In this document: piece by piece, positions 1 through 7,848 of the stretch
Numbering within the stretch: the stretch's first letter is position 1
How the letters are laid out: every line of letters starts with the position of its first letter
Assembly: GCA_001567105.1 (NCBI GenBank)
Contig: LMZR01000023.1
Coordinates: 1 to 33,538 of the forward strand
Reading direction: 5' to 3'
From: Chloroflexi bacterium OLB14
GTDB lineage: Bacteria > Chloroflexota > Anaerolineae > Anaerolineales > Villigracilaceae
DNA: 33,538 bases
The notes under the pieces: model-generated
The model's database searches: none
What the model saw: the letters and a program-made list of their open reading frames with translations, nothing else
What the model was told of the DNA's origin: nothing
Translations under genes and position numbers: made by a program

Positions 1-732
1 CACAGAAATAAAGACACAGCCATATTCTTCGGTCTTTTTGCGAATCAATTGCAAAAATCCCTCCTGCGGGTTGATCGCCGCGCAATTGCCCTGACATGGT
101 TCTGTGATGACTGCCGCAATTTGCTCACCGTAAGATTTCATCACACGTTCAAAGCCTTCCATATCATTGAACGGCAAAGTGATAATAAACTCGCGCATGG
201 ACTTTGGAATGCCAGACGATGCAGGCACAGGAATTGGACTGCGCGCATTTCCATAAGATTCAACAGGCGCGTATGTTGACCATAATGTATGATCATGAAA
301 ACCGTGATAATTACCTTCAAACTTTAAAATTAAATCGCGCCCAGTATAGGCGCGAGCGACTCGTATAGCGTGCATAGTGGCTTCTGTTCCCGAACATGCC
401 ATGCGAACCATATCAATAGCAGGTGACATTTCAACAATCATCTCAGCCACAGCAACTTCAAGTTCACCCGTCATGGCAAACAGAACGCCTTTTTGAATCT
501 CTTCGATTACTTTTGTATCCACTTCATCGTATGAATGTCCCAAAATAATTGGACCAAACGCCATACGATAATCAATATATTTTTTATCATCTGCATCCCA
601 CAGATAAGCACCTTTGGCTTTTTGAACATACGGCGTAATGCCATCGCCCCAAAAACGAAAATTAGAATTCACCCCCAACGGAATAACCTTCTGTGCGCGA
701 TTCTGTAACGCTTGCGTCTTTGAACCAAACAT
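1..732 (-). CDS. Class III aminotransferase, glutamate-1-semialdehyde 2,1-aminomutase-like (3' end beyond window)
   Basis: No closed frame exists because the C-terminus runs off the left edge; 244 codons are readable from an ATG at 732, preceded by AGAGGAG six bases upstream. The protein starts MFGSKTQALQNRAQ and shows the HemL-type landmarks: an IPLGVNSNFRFWG opening, a GP-x-ILGH segment near residue 60, SGTEATMHAIRVARAYTGRD near residues 114-132, and KFEGNYHGFHD. These are PLP-cofactor fold-type I features. The catalytic lysine lies beyond the edge, so activity cannot be judged. True HemL isomerises glutamate-1-semialdehyde to 5-aminolevulinate. The Lrp/AsnC regulator directly upstream on the same strand makes an amino-acid or amine transaminase of the same family an equally good reading. 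Confidence 0.85.
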   Translation of the reverse strand, partial: MFGSKTQALQNRAQKVIPLGVNSNFRFWGDGITPYVQKAKGAYLWDADDKKYIDYRMAFGPIILGHSYDEVDTKVIEEIQKGVLFAMTGELEVAVAEMIVEMSPAIDMVRMACSGTEATMHAIRVARAYTGRDLILKFEGNYHGFHDHTLWSTYAPVESYGNARSPIPVPASSGIPKSMREFIITLPFNDMEGFERVMKSYGEQIAAVITEPCQGNCAAINPQEGFLQLIRKKTEEYGCVFISV

Positions 733-757
733 ACATTCTCCTCTATTATGTTATGTT

Positions 758-800
758 ATTGCCAGCCGCGTTTTTGATACTAGCGGCGAAGCAATCTCCT
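758..800. repeat. Imperfect inverted repeat between lrp and the aminotransferase gene
   Basis: ATTGC plus GCCGC on the left pair with GCGGC plus GCAAT on the right, with small internal mismatches and an AT-rich centre. The reverse strand reads as GGAGATTGCTTCGCCGC followed by the complementary arm, which resembles a widespread class of intergenic palindromes ending in GCAATGAC. It lies in the transcribed gap between the regulator and the aminotransferase, so it could also fold as an mRNA hairpin. Confidence 0.45.
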
Positions 801-822
801 AATAAAATAAGATCACTTAATT

Positions 823-852
823 ATCTGCGTCCATGTGCGTGTATCAGCGTCC
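823..852. repeat. Short 10-bp-period repeat (three units)
   Basis: Three consecutive 10-base units read ATCTGCGTCC, ATGTGCGTGT and ATCAGCGTCC. The same unit in opposite orientation occurs at 27681-27710, so this is a dispersed intergenic repeat rather than a one-off. It sits between the regulator stop and the aminotransferase start. Confidence 0.55.
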
Positions 853-873
853 CAAATGTTTTCATTTAACAAA

Positions 874-1368
874 TCAAATCTGCGTAATATTTTCAAACTC
901 ACTTACAATTTTTTCTGGCACACGCCATTGATACACATCCTTAATCACAACTGGCACAATAGATGTAGTCGTCTTACGCACCCCAGCCACTTTACGAATC
1001 ACTTCCGTCACAAAATAATAAACTTCCGATGTATCCTTCGCCACCACCTGAATACTGATGTCATTCTGCCCAATACTACAAGCCACATACGTCACATTTT
1101 CAAACGAAGCCATCTTCCTAGCCACTTCCAAAACCTTATCCGCCTCCACCTCTAACCACACATCCGCCTTAATATTCAAACCCAACGCCTCAGGGCTCAC
1201 CACCGCACTAATCTGAATCACCCCCTCCTCAATCATTCGGTCAATGCGATAGCGAATCGCCCGCTCCGAAATATCCCCCATACGGCGCGACATCTCCGAA
1301 GCAGACATTCTGCCATCTTCCAACAACAAATTGACGATTTTTATATCAGTCTTGTCGAATTCATACAT
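874..1368 (-). CDS. Lrp/AsnC family transcriptional regulator
   Basis: A 164-residue protein of normal length for the family. Residues 4-50 form the AsnC-type winged helix (start MYEFDKTDIKIVNLLLEDGR, then a SERAIRYRIDRMIEEGVI recognition region). Residues 65-150 form the RAM/AsnC ligand-binding fold, including VTYVACSIGQNDISIQVVA. Such proteins bind an amino acid and form dimers or octamers that loop DNA. It reads toward the aminotransferase gene 141 bases downstream, the usual arrangement of a local regulator with its amino-acid-metabolism target. A good promoter lies upstream at 1401-1429, flanked by a 10-base direct repeat, which suggests autoregulation. The family call is firm; the effector is unknown. 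Confidence 0.93.
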   Translation of the reverse strand: MYEFDKTDIKIVNLLLEDGRMSASEMSRRMGDISERAIRYRIDRMIEEGVIQISAVVSPEALGLNIKADVWLEVEADKVLEVARKMASFENVTYVACSIGQNDISIQVVAKDTSEVYYFVTEVIRKVAGVRKTTTSIVPVVIKDVYQWRVPEKIVSEFENITQI

Positions 1369-1369
1369 A

Positions 1370-1441
1370 AGATATTTTTCTCGCTTCCGAAAGTTACGCG
1401 ACTATACCAAATAGCCGTTTTATCGTCAAGCAGATATTTTT
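1370..1441 (-). promoter_or_regulatory. Direct repeat flanking the lrp promoter, candidate operator pair
   Basis: The 10-mer AGATATTTTT occurs exactly at 1370-1379 (immediately before the start codon) and at 1432-1441 (just upstream of the -35 box), 62 bases apart, about six helical turns. This spacing and the AT-rich core suit a looping Lrp-type regulator binding its own promoter. The sites are seen; the binding is inferred. Confidence 0.4.
1401..1429 (-). promoter_or_regulatory. Sigma-70-type promoter of the Lrp/AsnC gene
   Basis: On the minus strand the -35 box TTGACG (1424-1429) and the -10 box TATAGT (1401-1406) are separated by exactly 17 bases. Both match consensus at five of six positions. 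Transcription would begin near 1394, about 25 bases before the ATG at 1368. Confidence 0.7.
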
Positions 1442-1505
1442 CCGCCTCTTTCTTCGGGGATGCTTGGTTCTGCTCCATCAACCTTTTCTTTGGCTGACAA
1501 ATTAA

Positions 1506-1554
1506 GTACCGCAAGATTTATCTTGGGTGAATTGCAACATAAATCTTGCAGTAC
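1506..1554. promoter_or_regulatory. Long inverted repeat upstream of the alpha-galactosidase gene
   Basis: Left arm GTACCGCAAGATTTA (1506-1520) and right arm TAAATCTTGCAGTAC (1540-1554) pair at 14 of 15 positions around a 19-base spacer. The left arm is also the start of a second palindrome, CAAGAT-TT-ATCTTG at 1512-1525, so three copies of the half-site ATCTTG occur within 40 bases. It ends 25 bases before the GH36 start codon, where an operator would overlap the promoter. It may equally be a mobile palindromic repeat. Confidence 0.5.
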
Positions 1555-1579
1555 ATCAATATAAGATAAAATATTTTCT

Positions 1580-3139
1580 ATGGAAAAAATTTCACTACCA
1601 CAACCTAATCAATCACAAATCATCAAATCAAAACATATCCAAATTGAATTGCCATCACAGCCGATTAAATATTATCGTCATGGCTGGCAATCATGGTCAC
1701 TAGCCGCGTGGACAGATATAAAGTCACTGCCGATTCAAAAGCCTGCTATTTTTCATCCATTACAAATAGATGCAGAATATGCCTATGAATCAAATCCGCA
1801 TGGCTCGTGGTTGGGCGCAGTAGAATTTGCCGATGGAAAGATTCTTTTGTTAGGAGCATTGGGGACAGATACGCATGTGTTCCTGAAACAGAATCAACTT
1901 GAAGGTCAGAGTGAAGCGCATGAGGTTGAATGGTTCGTCATGCTTGGGGATGAAAATCAAGTTTTTAGCCAGTACACAAATCAGTTAAAGAGTCGTTTTG
2001 GTCATGTAGAAAAAAATCATGTACCGCGTGTGTGGTGTTCGTGGTATAGCCTATACACCATGATTGATGAAGAAATTTTGTTTAAAACTTTTGAAGCGTT
2101 GGGCGATTTGCCGTTTGAAGTTTTGCAAGTGGATGATGGTTGGCAAAAAAATATTGGCGATTGGGAAACGAATGGAAAATTTCCAGCAGGCATGAAAGCA
2201 TTGGCAGACAAAATAAAATCAACAGGTAGAAGAGCAGGCTTGTGGCTGGCGCCATTGATTGCAAGTGAGTCGTCAAAAATATTTCGCGAACATTCTGATT
2301 GGTTTTTGAAAAATGAAAATGGGAAATTTGTTTCGGCTGGATTCAACTGGGGCGAACATTTATTTGCACTTGATACAACGCATCCTGAAGTAAAAGAATG
2401 GTTGGTGCAGTTGATGAAACAAGTGCGGGCGTGGGGCTTTGATTATTTCAAGTTAGATTTTTTATATGCAGGTGCATTGAAAGGCAAACGTTACAGTGAT
2501 TTGCCACGCGAAGTTGCTTATCGTGAATGTTTGAAATATATGTACGCAGCTATGGGAGAAAATGCTTTCTTCTTAACTTGTGGCACGCCGATTCTCCCCG
2601 CTTTAGGTGTGTGTGATGCGATTCGCATCGGGCCTGATGTTTCGCATGAATGGGAAAATTATCGCAATGAAGTTTTGTTGTATAACCATGCCACACCTGG
2701 CACAAAAAATGCAGTGCGGACAGTAACTCATAGATTATGGCTAAAAGATTTAATTCACATTGACCCCGATGTTGAATATTTTGAATCAAAAGAAAATACA
2801 TTAGCAGATGAACATAAAACTCAACTGCAAGATTTAGCCTTGATTTGTGATTTCAAAGCCACATCCGATTTACCGCAGTGGATGACATCTGATGAACGAG
2901 AACAAGTACGAAAATTTTTATTGGCGCAACCAAAAATAAAACAATTGAGCCGTTATGTTTATCAACTAGATGAACGAATTGTAGATTTTTCATCCGCAGT
3001 TGCATTGCCCACAGAGCCAAAAGGTTTAGCAAAGTTATGGGGCAACTTCCTCGGCTGGCTTGGAGATTTTCCGTTTGTGTTAAAAATTTTCAAAGCACTT
3101 GAGGATAACAAATGGAGAAGGAGAAGAGGAGACTTATAA
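1580..3139 (+). CDS. Alpha-galactosidase, glycoside hydrolase family 36 (melibiase type)
   Basis: A 519-residue cytoplasmic enzyme with no signal peptide, predicted to release terminal alpha-linked galactose from melibiose- or raffinose-type sugars. An N-terminal beta domain (about 1-145) carries YYRHGWQSWS, a GH36 landmark. A TIM barrel follows, with VDDGWQKNIGDW near 184-195, the nucleophile region FDYFKLDFLYAG (Asp293) and the acid/base region IRIGPDVSHEW (Asp353). It is shorter than the ~700-residue GH36 enzymes, in line with compact bacterial members. No strong ribosome-binding site precedes the ATG. A 49-bp inverted repeat ends just upstream and may control it. The next gene starts 7 bases after the stop. 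Confidence 0.88.
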   Translation: MEKISLPQPNQSQIIKSKHIQIELPSQPIKYYRHGWQSWSLAAWTDIKSLPIQKPAIFHPLQIDAEYAYESNPHGSWLGAVEFADGKILLLGALGTDTHVFLKQNQLEGQSEAHEVEWFVMLGDENQVFSQYTNQLKSRFGHVEKNHVPRVWCSWYSLYTMIDEEILFKTFEALGDLPFEVLQVDDGWQKNIGDWETNGKFPAGMKALADKIKSTGRRAGLWLAPLIASESSKIFREHSDWFLKNENGKFVSAGFNWGEHLFALDTTHPEVKEWLVQLMKQVRAWGFDYFKLDFLYAGALKGKRYSDLPREVAYRECLKYMYAAMGENAFFLTCGTPILPALGVCDAIRIGPDVSHEWENYRNEVLLYNHATPGTKNAVRTVTHRLWLKDLIHIDPDVEYFESKENTLADEHKTQLQDLALICDFKATSDLPQWMTSDEREQVRKFLLAQPKIKQLSRYVYQLDERIVDFSSAVALPTEPKGLAKLWGNFLGWLGDFPFVLKIFKALEDNKWRRRRGDL

Positions 3140-3146
3140 AGAGCTT

Positions 3147-3563
3147 ATGAAAATTCCAGAATCAGTAAAAAATTTAATAGCAACTGCCCCACTCGCCCAC
3201 TTGACAACTTTGAATCCTGACGGAAGCCCACAAGTAACCGTAGTTTGGGTTGGGATTGAAAAAGATGAATTTGTATGTGGTCACATGAGTGCTTATCAAA
3301 AAGTGAAAAACATTCGTAAAGATTCGCGTGTGGTGCTATCTATGCTTGGGCAAGGAAAAAATGCACTTGGCTTACAAGAATATTTAGTTGTGTATGGAAA
3401 GGCTTACTTAACCGAAGGTGGCGCGGCAGATTTGTTACAACGTTTGGCACATGTGTATTTGGGTGCCGATGTGGAATTTCCACCTGAGTCTGTTAGAAAT
3501 CAAAGCGGTTTTATTACTCATATTGTCCCAGAACGGTTTACTGGAAATGGGGATTGGAAGTAA
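3147..3563 (+). CDS. PPOX-class flavin/F420-dependent pyridoxamine-phosphate-oxidase-fold protein
   Basis: The frame is open from 3099, but the ATG at 3147 fits better: it follows the GH36 stop, has AAGAG just upstream, and gives the standard family start MKIPESVKNLI. The 138-residue product is a single split-barrel domain with AHLTTLNPDGSPQVTVVWV at about 16-34 and NIRKDSRVVLSM, typical of the Rv1155-like TIGR03618 group. Members bind FMN or F420 and reduce diverse substrates or sequester cofactor. The substrate cannot be read from sequence. Tight spacing behind the GH36 gene suggests co-transcription, though the functions do not obviously connect. Confidence 0.82.
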   Translation: MKIPESVKNLIATAPLAHLTTLNPDGSPQVTVVWVGIEKDEFVCGHMSAYQKVKNIRKDSRVVLSMLGQGKNALGLQEYLVVYGKAYLTEGGAADLLQRLAHVYLGADVEFPPESVRNQSGFITHIVPERFTGNGDWK

Positions 3564-3596
3564 AACAATATTTGTGAAGTGTAGAAAGAGAAACTT

Positions 3597-4679
3597 ATGC
3601 CAAAAACACCTGATTTGACAAAAGTAAAAATGACCTTCTACCCAATGGCAGGCAGTGTTAATAGTCAATTTGAAAATTTGTTAACAACATTATCTTGGAT
3701 AAATTCAAATGTACCTACGCCAAACGAAGTATATGAATGGCTCAGGGAAAAATATAAACTCAGCCATTATTTTGCAAGAGATATTTATACTGTCTTGTTT
3801 ATCAGCAGTGGCTTGGTGACTATCAAGAATGGAAAATGTATCTTAACTACTTCTGGAATTGTGGTTTTACAAACATCATCCCCTTCAATTTTATTAGAAG
3901 TTTTTGAAAAATCTTTTGCTGGTGTTGCTGGGCTTCTTGAAGTTTTACGGTCAAATGCAAATATCAAATCAAATGAGTTGATTAATATATGGTTTGAACT
4001 TGTGAAGCATAGATTTCCAAAAATGCAAGGATGGAGTCGAAAAACACTGGGCAATCAATCTCGACATAGAATTGATTGGCTAAGGACAATGGGCTTTATT
4101 AAAGTCGAGAATGGCTTACATTCATTAACAGAGAGCGGCTGGATTTTTGTCTTACAACATCCACCCGAATTAATTGCTATACAAAAGCACGAGATTAATA
4201 AACAAGAAAAAATAATAACAAAAGTTATTCAAGATTCATTTCAACCTTTTGATTCTTCTGAGAAAATCCTTACTTTAAGACAGTCAGTGGCAAGAGACCG
4301 AGCGTTTAGAACAATAGTCGTATCTCAATATGATTATTTTTGTGCTGTATGCAATTTGAAATTATCTAATACCAGTGGAAGTTATCTAGCAGAAGCGGCA
4401 CATATTATTCCTAAAAGCAATCAAGGTTCTGATGACCCTAGAAACGGCATTTGCTTATGCAGAAATTGTCATTGGGCATTTGATGAAGGCATTATTTCTG
4501 TAAAATCAGAATCAAGAACAATTCTCACTGCTTCTTATCTAAAGAAAGCAGAGCCACGCAAAACGCCTCAAAGTTATATAAAATTTAATGGAAAAAAGAT
4601 AAGAAACGCAAATGATAGTAATTTTTCGCCTTCAAATATTGCACTTGAATGGCATAATGAAAAAATTTTTTTAGGCTAA
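3597..4679 (+). CDS. HNH endonuclease with two N-terminal winged-helix-like modules
   Basis: A 360-residue protein. Residues 248-300 form an HNH_2-type nuclease: Cys249/Cys252 and Cys288/Cys291 as a zinc knuckle, His269 in EAAHIIPKS, Asn283, His292 and a closing FDEGIISV. The N-terminal 200 residues contain two similar segments, each ending in a wing-like pattern G(L/F)-(V/I)-x-(I/V)-x-NG followed by LT-x-SG and VL (about 72-91 and 166-186). This suggests tandem winged helices that could read DNA. The architecture resembles restriction or modification-dependent nucleases, but no methyltransferase is adjacent. Base composition is more AT-rich than its neighbours, which suggests transfer. Its stop overlaps the convergent dehydratase stop. 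Nuclease fold is firm; the role is not known. Confidence 0.78.
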   Translation: MPKTPDLTKVKMTFYPMAGSVNSQFENLLTTLSWINSNVPTPNEVYEWLREKYKLSHYFARDIYTVLFISSGLVTIKNGKCILTTSGIVVLQTSSPSILLEVFEKSFAGVAGLLEVLRSNANIKSNELINIWFELVKHRFPKMQGWSRKTLGNQSRHRIDWLRTMGFIKVENGLHSLTESGWIFVLQHPPELIAIQKHEINKQEKIITKVIQDSFQPFDSSEKILTLRQSVARDRAFRTIVVSQYDYFCAVCNLKLSNTSGSYLAEAAHIIPKSNQGSDDPRNGICLCRNCHWAFDEGIISVKSESRTILTASYLKKAEPRKTPQSYIKFNGKKIRNANDSNFSPSNIALEWHNEKIFLG

Positions 4680-5011
4680 ATCAATTCATCCGTCTTCGCC
4701 GCCATGATGAAATCGTTTTGATGCAAACCTTTGACTACATGCGTCCACCATTGCACAGTGACTTTGCCCCATTCCAAAATAATTAGCGGATGATGATCTT
4801 CTTTTTCGGCAATCATAGCGATTTTGTTAGTCAATGCTACTGATTCGAGATAATTTTTTGTTTTGAAAATTCGTTGTATCCGCAAGATGCCATCTTGCTC
4901 TACTATTTGCCATTCAGGAATTTGTGGATGTAATTCCGCAATTTCGGAGTCAGTTAACATTGGGTCACCTCCACGGCAGGCAATACATTTGAGGGAAGAA
5001 AGGGTTGTCAT
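4676..5011 (-). CDS. 4a-hydroxytetrahydrobiopterin (pterin-4a-carbinolamine) dehydratase
   Basis: A 111-residue PCD/DCoH-fold protein that dehydrates 4a-hydroxytetrahydropterin and regenerates pterin cofactor for aromatic amino acid hydroxylases. The active-site signature EKEDHHP (69-75, His73/His74) and the distal WWTHVVKGLHQNDFIMAAK (His91) are complete. The N-terminal Cys-x-x-Cys-Arg-Gly-Gly stretch (residues 9-15) supports the start at 5011. The stop codon overlaps the stop of the convergent HNH gene by four bases, so the two transcripts meet tail to tail. No hydroxylase gene is nearby, so the partner enzyme is unknown. Confidence 0.92.
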   Translation of the reverse strand: MTTLSSLKCIACRGGDPMLTDSEIAELHPQIPEWQIVEQDGILRIQRIFKTKNYLESVALTNKIAMIAEKEDHHPLIILEWGKVTVQWWTHVVKGLHQNDFIMAAKTDELI

Positions 5012-5025
5012 TTTTAAAAACCTTT

Positions 5026-5091
5026 GCCGCGAATTTCGCTAATTCACGCGAATTGATTAAAAGATTAGCGAAAATCCGCGTAATTCGTGGC
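5026..5091. repeat. Nested palindromic intergenic repeat, copy 1
   Basis: Inner arms TTTCGCTAAT (5034-5043) and ATTAGCGAAA (5064-5073) are exact complements. Outer arms GCCGCGAATT (5026-5035) and AATTCGTGGC (5082-5091) pair with one G-T mismatch. The centre holds ACGCGAATTGAT. A second copy with the same inner arms, centre and nested layout lies at 8351-8419, so this is a dispersed element. Confidence 0.7.
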
Positions 5092-5099
5092 TATTATTT

Positions 5100-7772
5100 T
5101 TATAACAAATTTTTCAAATCATCCAAACTATTCAAATGAATCCGAATCGCTTTTCTGCCAGCGGCGATTAAGGCTTCGTAATCACCTAAGGCTTGGGCGC
5201 GGATTAATGTGCCAAAACTTAATCCCTGAGTCGGAATTTCAAAATCATCTTTGGCATCATATACAACTTGAATAAATAAACCTGTGTTCGGACCGCCTTT
5301 GTGGAATTGACCCGTTGAATGTTGAAAGCGCGGACCAAAACCCGCAGTCACTGCACATTTTGTTTTTTCACGAATCGCCACGCGCAAATTTTGAAGAGCT
5401 GAAATCATTTCTTTATTGCGTGGCACATAAGCATTGATAGCCACATAAGAATTTTCTTTTGCATTCGCCAACAAATCATGCAAAACTTTTTTAGCATCTT
5501 TGGCATCGGTCAAATCAACTTCGGCTAATTTGCCTGTTTGCTGAAAATCTTTTATCTTCGCCAATGTTCGCAATTTACTATCTTGCACATCGGGTTGGTC
5601 AAAAGCATTGATTCCCAACAAATGACATGCGATTGAAATTGCAATTTCCCATCTGAAAAATTCTGCACCTGCATCATATAAATTTGTAATTGGTAACTCA
5701 ATCACTGGAAAATTAATTTTTCAATTCATTGATTTGTTTTTCTAACTCACCATTACTTTTTAGATAAACAAAAATCTATCCTTGCCATACACATCAGGCG
5801 CGCCAATGGGTTCTAATGCAACGGGCAAAATTCCTTTTCCATTTTTGCCACTGGATTCAGCCACGATTTGTTCAACCCAATTTGCAAATGCGGATACAGG
5901 CGCATCAGCCAGGACCGTCAACTTGTTTCTGCCCATTTGAGTTGATACTGCCATTACGCTTCCTAATGCAAAGCCTGCGCTATATGCTGATTGCGATGCG
6001 TTTTTTATTCTCTCAGCAGATGAAAGTAGTTGCTCAATATCCATGCCTAATAAAGCAGCGGGGACTAAGCCGAAATCGGTCAATGCAGAGAAACGCCCGC
6101 CAACATTTGAATCTGCGTTAAATACTTTTCTAAATTTTCTTTCTTCAGCAAGTTTTTGCAAGGATGTATCTTTATCTGTAATGGCGATAAAACGTGAGCC
6201 ATCTTCTTTGCTTAATTTCCATAAATAATCAAATGCCGCCATCAATTCAGCAGTGCCACCTGATTTACTGGCTATGATGTATAAAGATTTATCTGGTGGA
6301 TAATGTTCAGAAGCAAGTTTGACTTGTTGCGGGTCAGTTGAATCTAAAATTGCTAAAGATAATTTTGCTTCAACACCGAAATTCGCCATGAGTGAACTTA
6401 ACACTTCAGCAGTCAAGGATGAGCCACCCATGCCCACAACTAATACTCGCTCAATTTTTTCGTCATGGATTTGTTTGGCAAAAGCTGTATAACCTTCTAA
6501 TCTTGTGCGAGCATCTTCAATAGAATGTAACCAACCGAGTCGCGTTTTGATTTCGCTTTGGCTAGCGGAATCATTTGTCCATAAAGTGGCATCGTGTTCC
6601 CATAACCTGTTGGGGACGGAATCATTATCAAGTTGAGATAAAGTCGCTGAAACAGAATCAGCCAGACCCGATGTCAATGAAGCGATGGCGTTTTGTCGCC
6701 TTTGTTCAATGGCACCGATTAATGTTGCGAAGGCATCTATAAAGGCTTTGACTCCTTCATCTTCCAATTCTTGTGTAACAGTACTCATCGAAATACCTTG
6801 CGCTTTTAAATCTGCAAACAACATTTGCGATTCTTCTAAATCACGCGTGATAGTTAATGATGCTTTGCCATGATCGCGGAAGGCATCCAGCGTGGCGGGC
6901 GGAACAGTGTTGACGGTATCGGGTCCGATTAAATTATCTACATAATACGTGTCGGGATATTTTGGATTTTTTTGTACCCGTAGATGCCCACAACGGGCGT
7001 TGCACACGCGCCCGAAAACGGGCTTTGAGTGTGGCGAAACGCGGCGATGTAAAAATAGATTCGAAAGTTTCGTAAGCAAGTTTCGCATTGGCAATAGCGG
7101 CTTTGCCACGCAGTGGAGAATCTTCGGGGAGTTGTGGGTCAATTTTGTATCAACACGCGAAACAAAAAACGAAGCAACAGAAGCAATATGTTGAACGGGT
7201 AAATCTTTGGCAACACGTTCTTCAATACCTGAAAGATAAGCATCCATGACTTCCATGTAACGTGAAAGTGAAAAAATTAAAGTGACATTGATGTTTATAC
7301 CTGCCGCAATGGATTGTTGAATAGCGGGAATGCCTTCTTTTGTGGCAGGAATTTTTACCATAAGATTTGGGCGATTGACTCTTTGCCATAATTCTTTGGC
7401 TTGGTTAATTGTGGCTTGAGTATTTTTGGCAATAGTAGGGCTGACTTCGATACTGACGAAGCCATCGCCTCCATCCGTTTGATCATATAACGGGCGGAAC
7501 AAATCGCAGGCTTGTTGAATATCCTCAATGGCGAGTTGCCAAAATATTTTTTCTGCGTCCCAACCTGCCCATGCTAGCGGAATCAATGCGGCATCATAGT
7601 CATTTGTTTTAGCAATGGCGTTTTGAAAAATAGTCGGGTTGGAAGTGACGCCACGAATATCGCCATTATCTATCATGGCTTTGAGTTCGCCATTGATAAG
7701 TATTTTTCTTTGGATGTTGTCGTACCAGAGAGATTGTTTTAGGGATGTTAATTTCTTAATAGAGGATGACAT
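5100..7772 (-). CDS. tal-pgi: Bifunctional transaldolase / glucose-6-phosphate isomerase fusion, interrupted by four single-base frameshifts
   Basis: The length is exactly 891 codons once four indels are balanced. The N-terminal transaldolase carries [13 protein letters not shown] and the Schiff-base lysine in [12 protein letters not shown] (Lys140). The C-terminal isomerase carries [22 protein letters not shown] and [12 protein letters not shown]. Frame breaks fall at 7143-7146 (one base short), 6967-6973 (one extra), 5770-5774 (one short) and 5717-5721 (one extra). Between the first pair, codons 211-267 read as nonsense; the true frame there gives [20 protein letters not shown]. Between the second pair it gives [17 protein letters not shown]. 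The enzyme converts sedoheptulose-7-P plus glyceraldehyde-3-P and interconverts fructose-6-P with glucose-6-P. Start at 7772 follows AGGAG. It is last in the tkt-rpiB-tal/pgi run. Confidence 0.9.
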
Positions 7773-7774
7773 TC

Positions 7775-7789
7775 ATTGCTCCTAGCAAT
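7775..7789 (-). promoter_or_regulatory. Small hairpin enclosing the Shine-Dalgarno of tal-pgi
   Basis: The minus strand reads ATTGCT-AGG-AGCAAT, six perfect base pairs around a three-base loop. The AGGAG ribosome-binding site lies in its loop and right arm, and the start codon follows at 7772. This geometry could lower translation initiation, but with only six mostly A-T pairs the effect would be modest. Confidence 0.4.
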
Positions 7790-7803
7790 TGGTAAAAATA
7801 AAG

Positions 7804-7848
7804 CGTAATGCGTAATTCGTAAAAGTAAATTACGAATTACGCATTACG
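7804..7848. repeat. Perfect 19-bp inverted repeat between rpiB and tal-pgi
   Basis: CGTAATGCGTAATTCGTAA (7804-7822) and its exact complement (7830-7848) flank a 7-base spacer. The rpiB stop codon lies inside the right arm. The hairpin lacks a T-tract on the minus strand, so it looks like a palindromic repeat or mRNA-stabilising stem rather than a classical terminator. The arms are built from repeats of a CGTAAT-like unit. Confidence 0.75.

Noticed and set aside
823..852. A CRISPR-like array from the 10-bp repeats
   Set aside because: Units are 10 bases, contiguous and degenerate, with no spacers and no cas genes in the window.
3099..3146. Upstream start for the PPOX protein
   Set aside because: It would overlap the GH36 gene by about 40 bases and add a Glu/Thr-rich tail not typical of the family; a better ribosome-binding site precedes 3147.
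6949..7194. Plus-strand open frame opposite tal-pgi
   Set aside because: It is antisense to the frameshifted transaldolase segment and has no recognisable domain.
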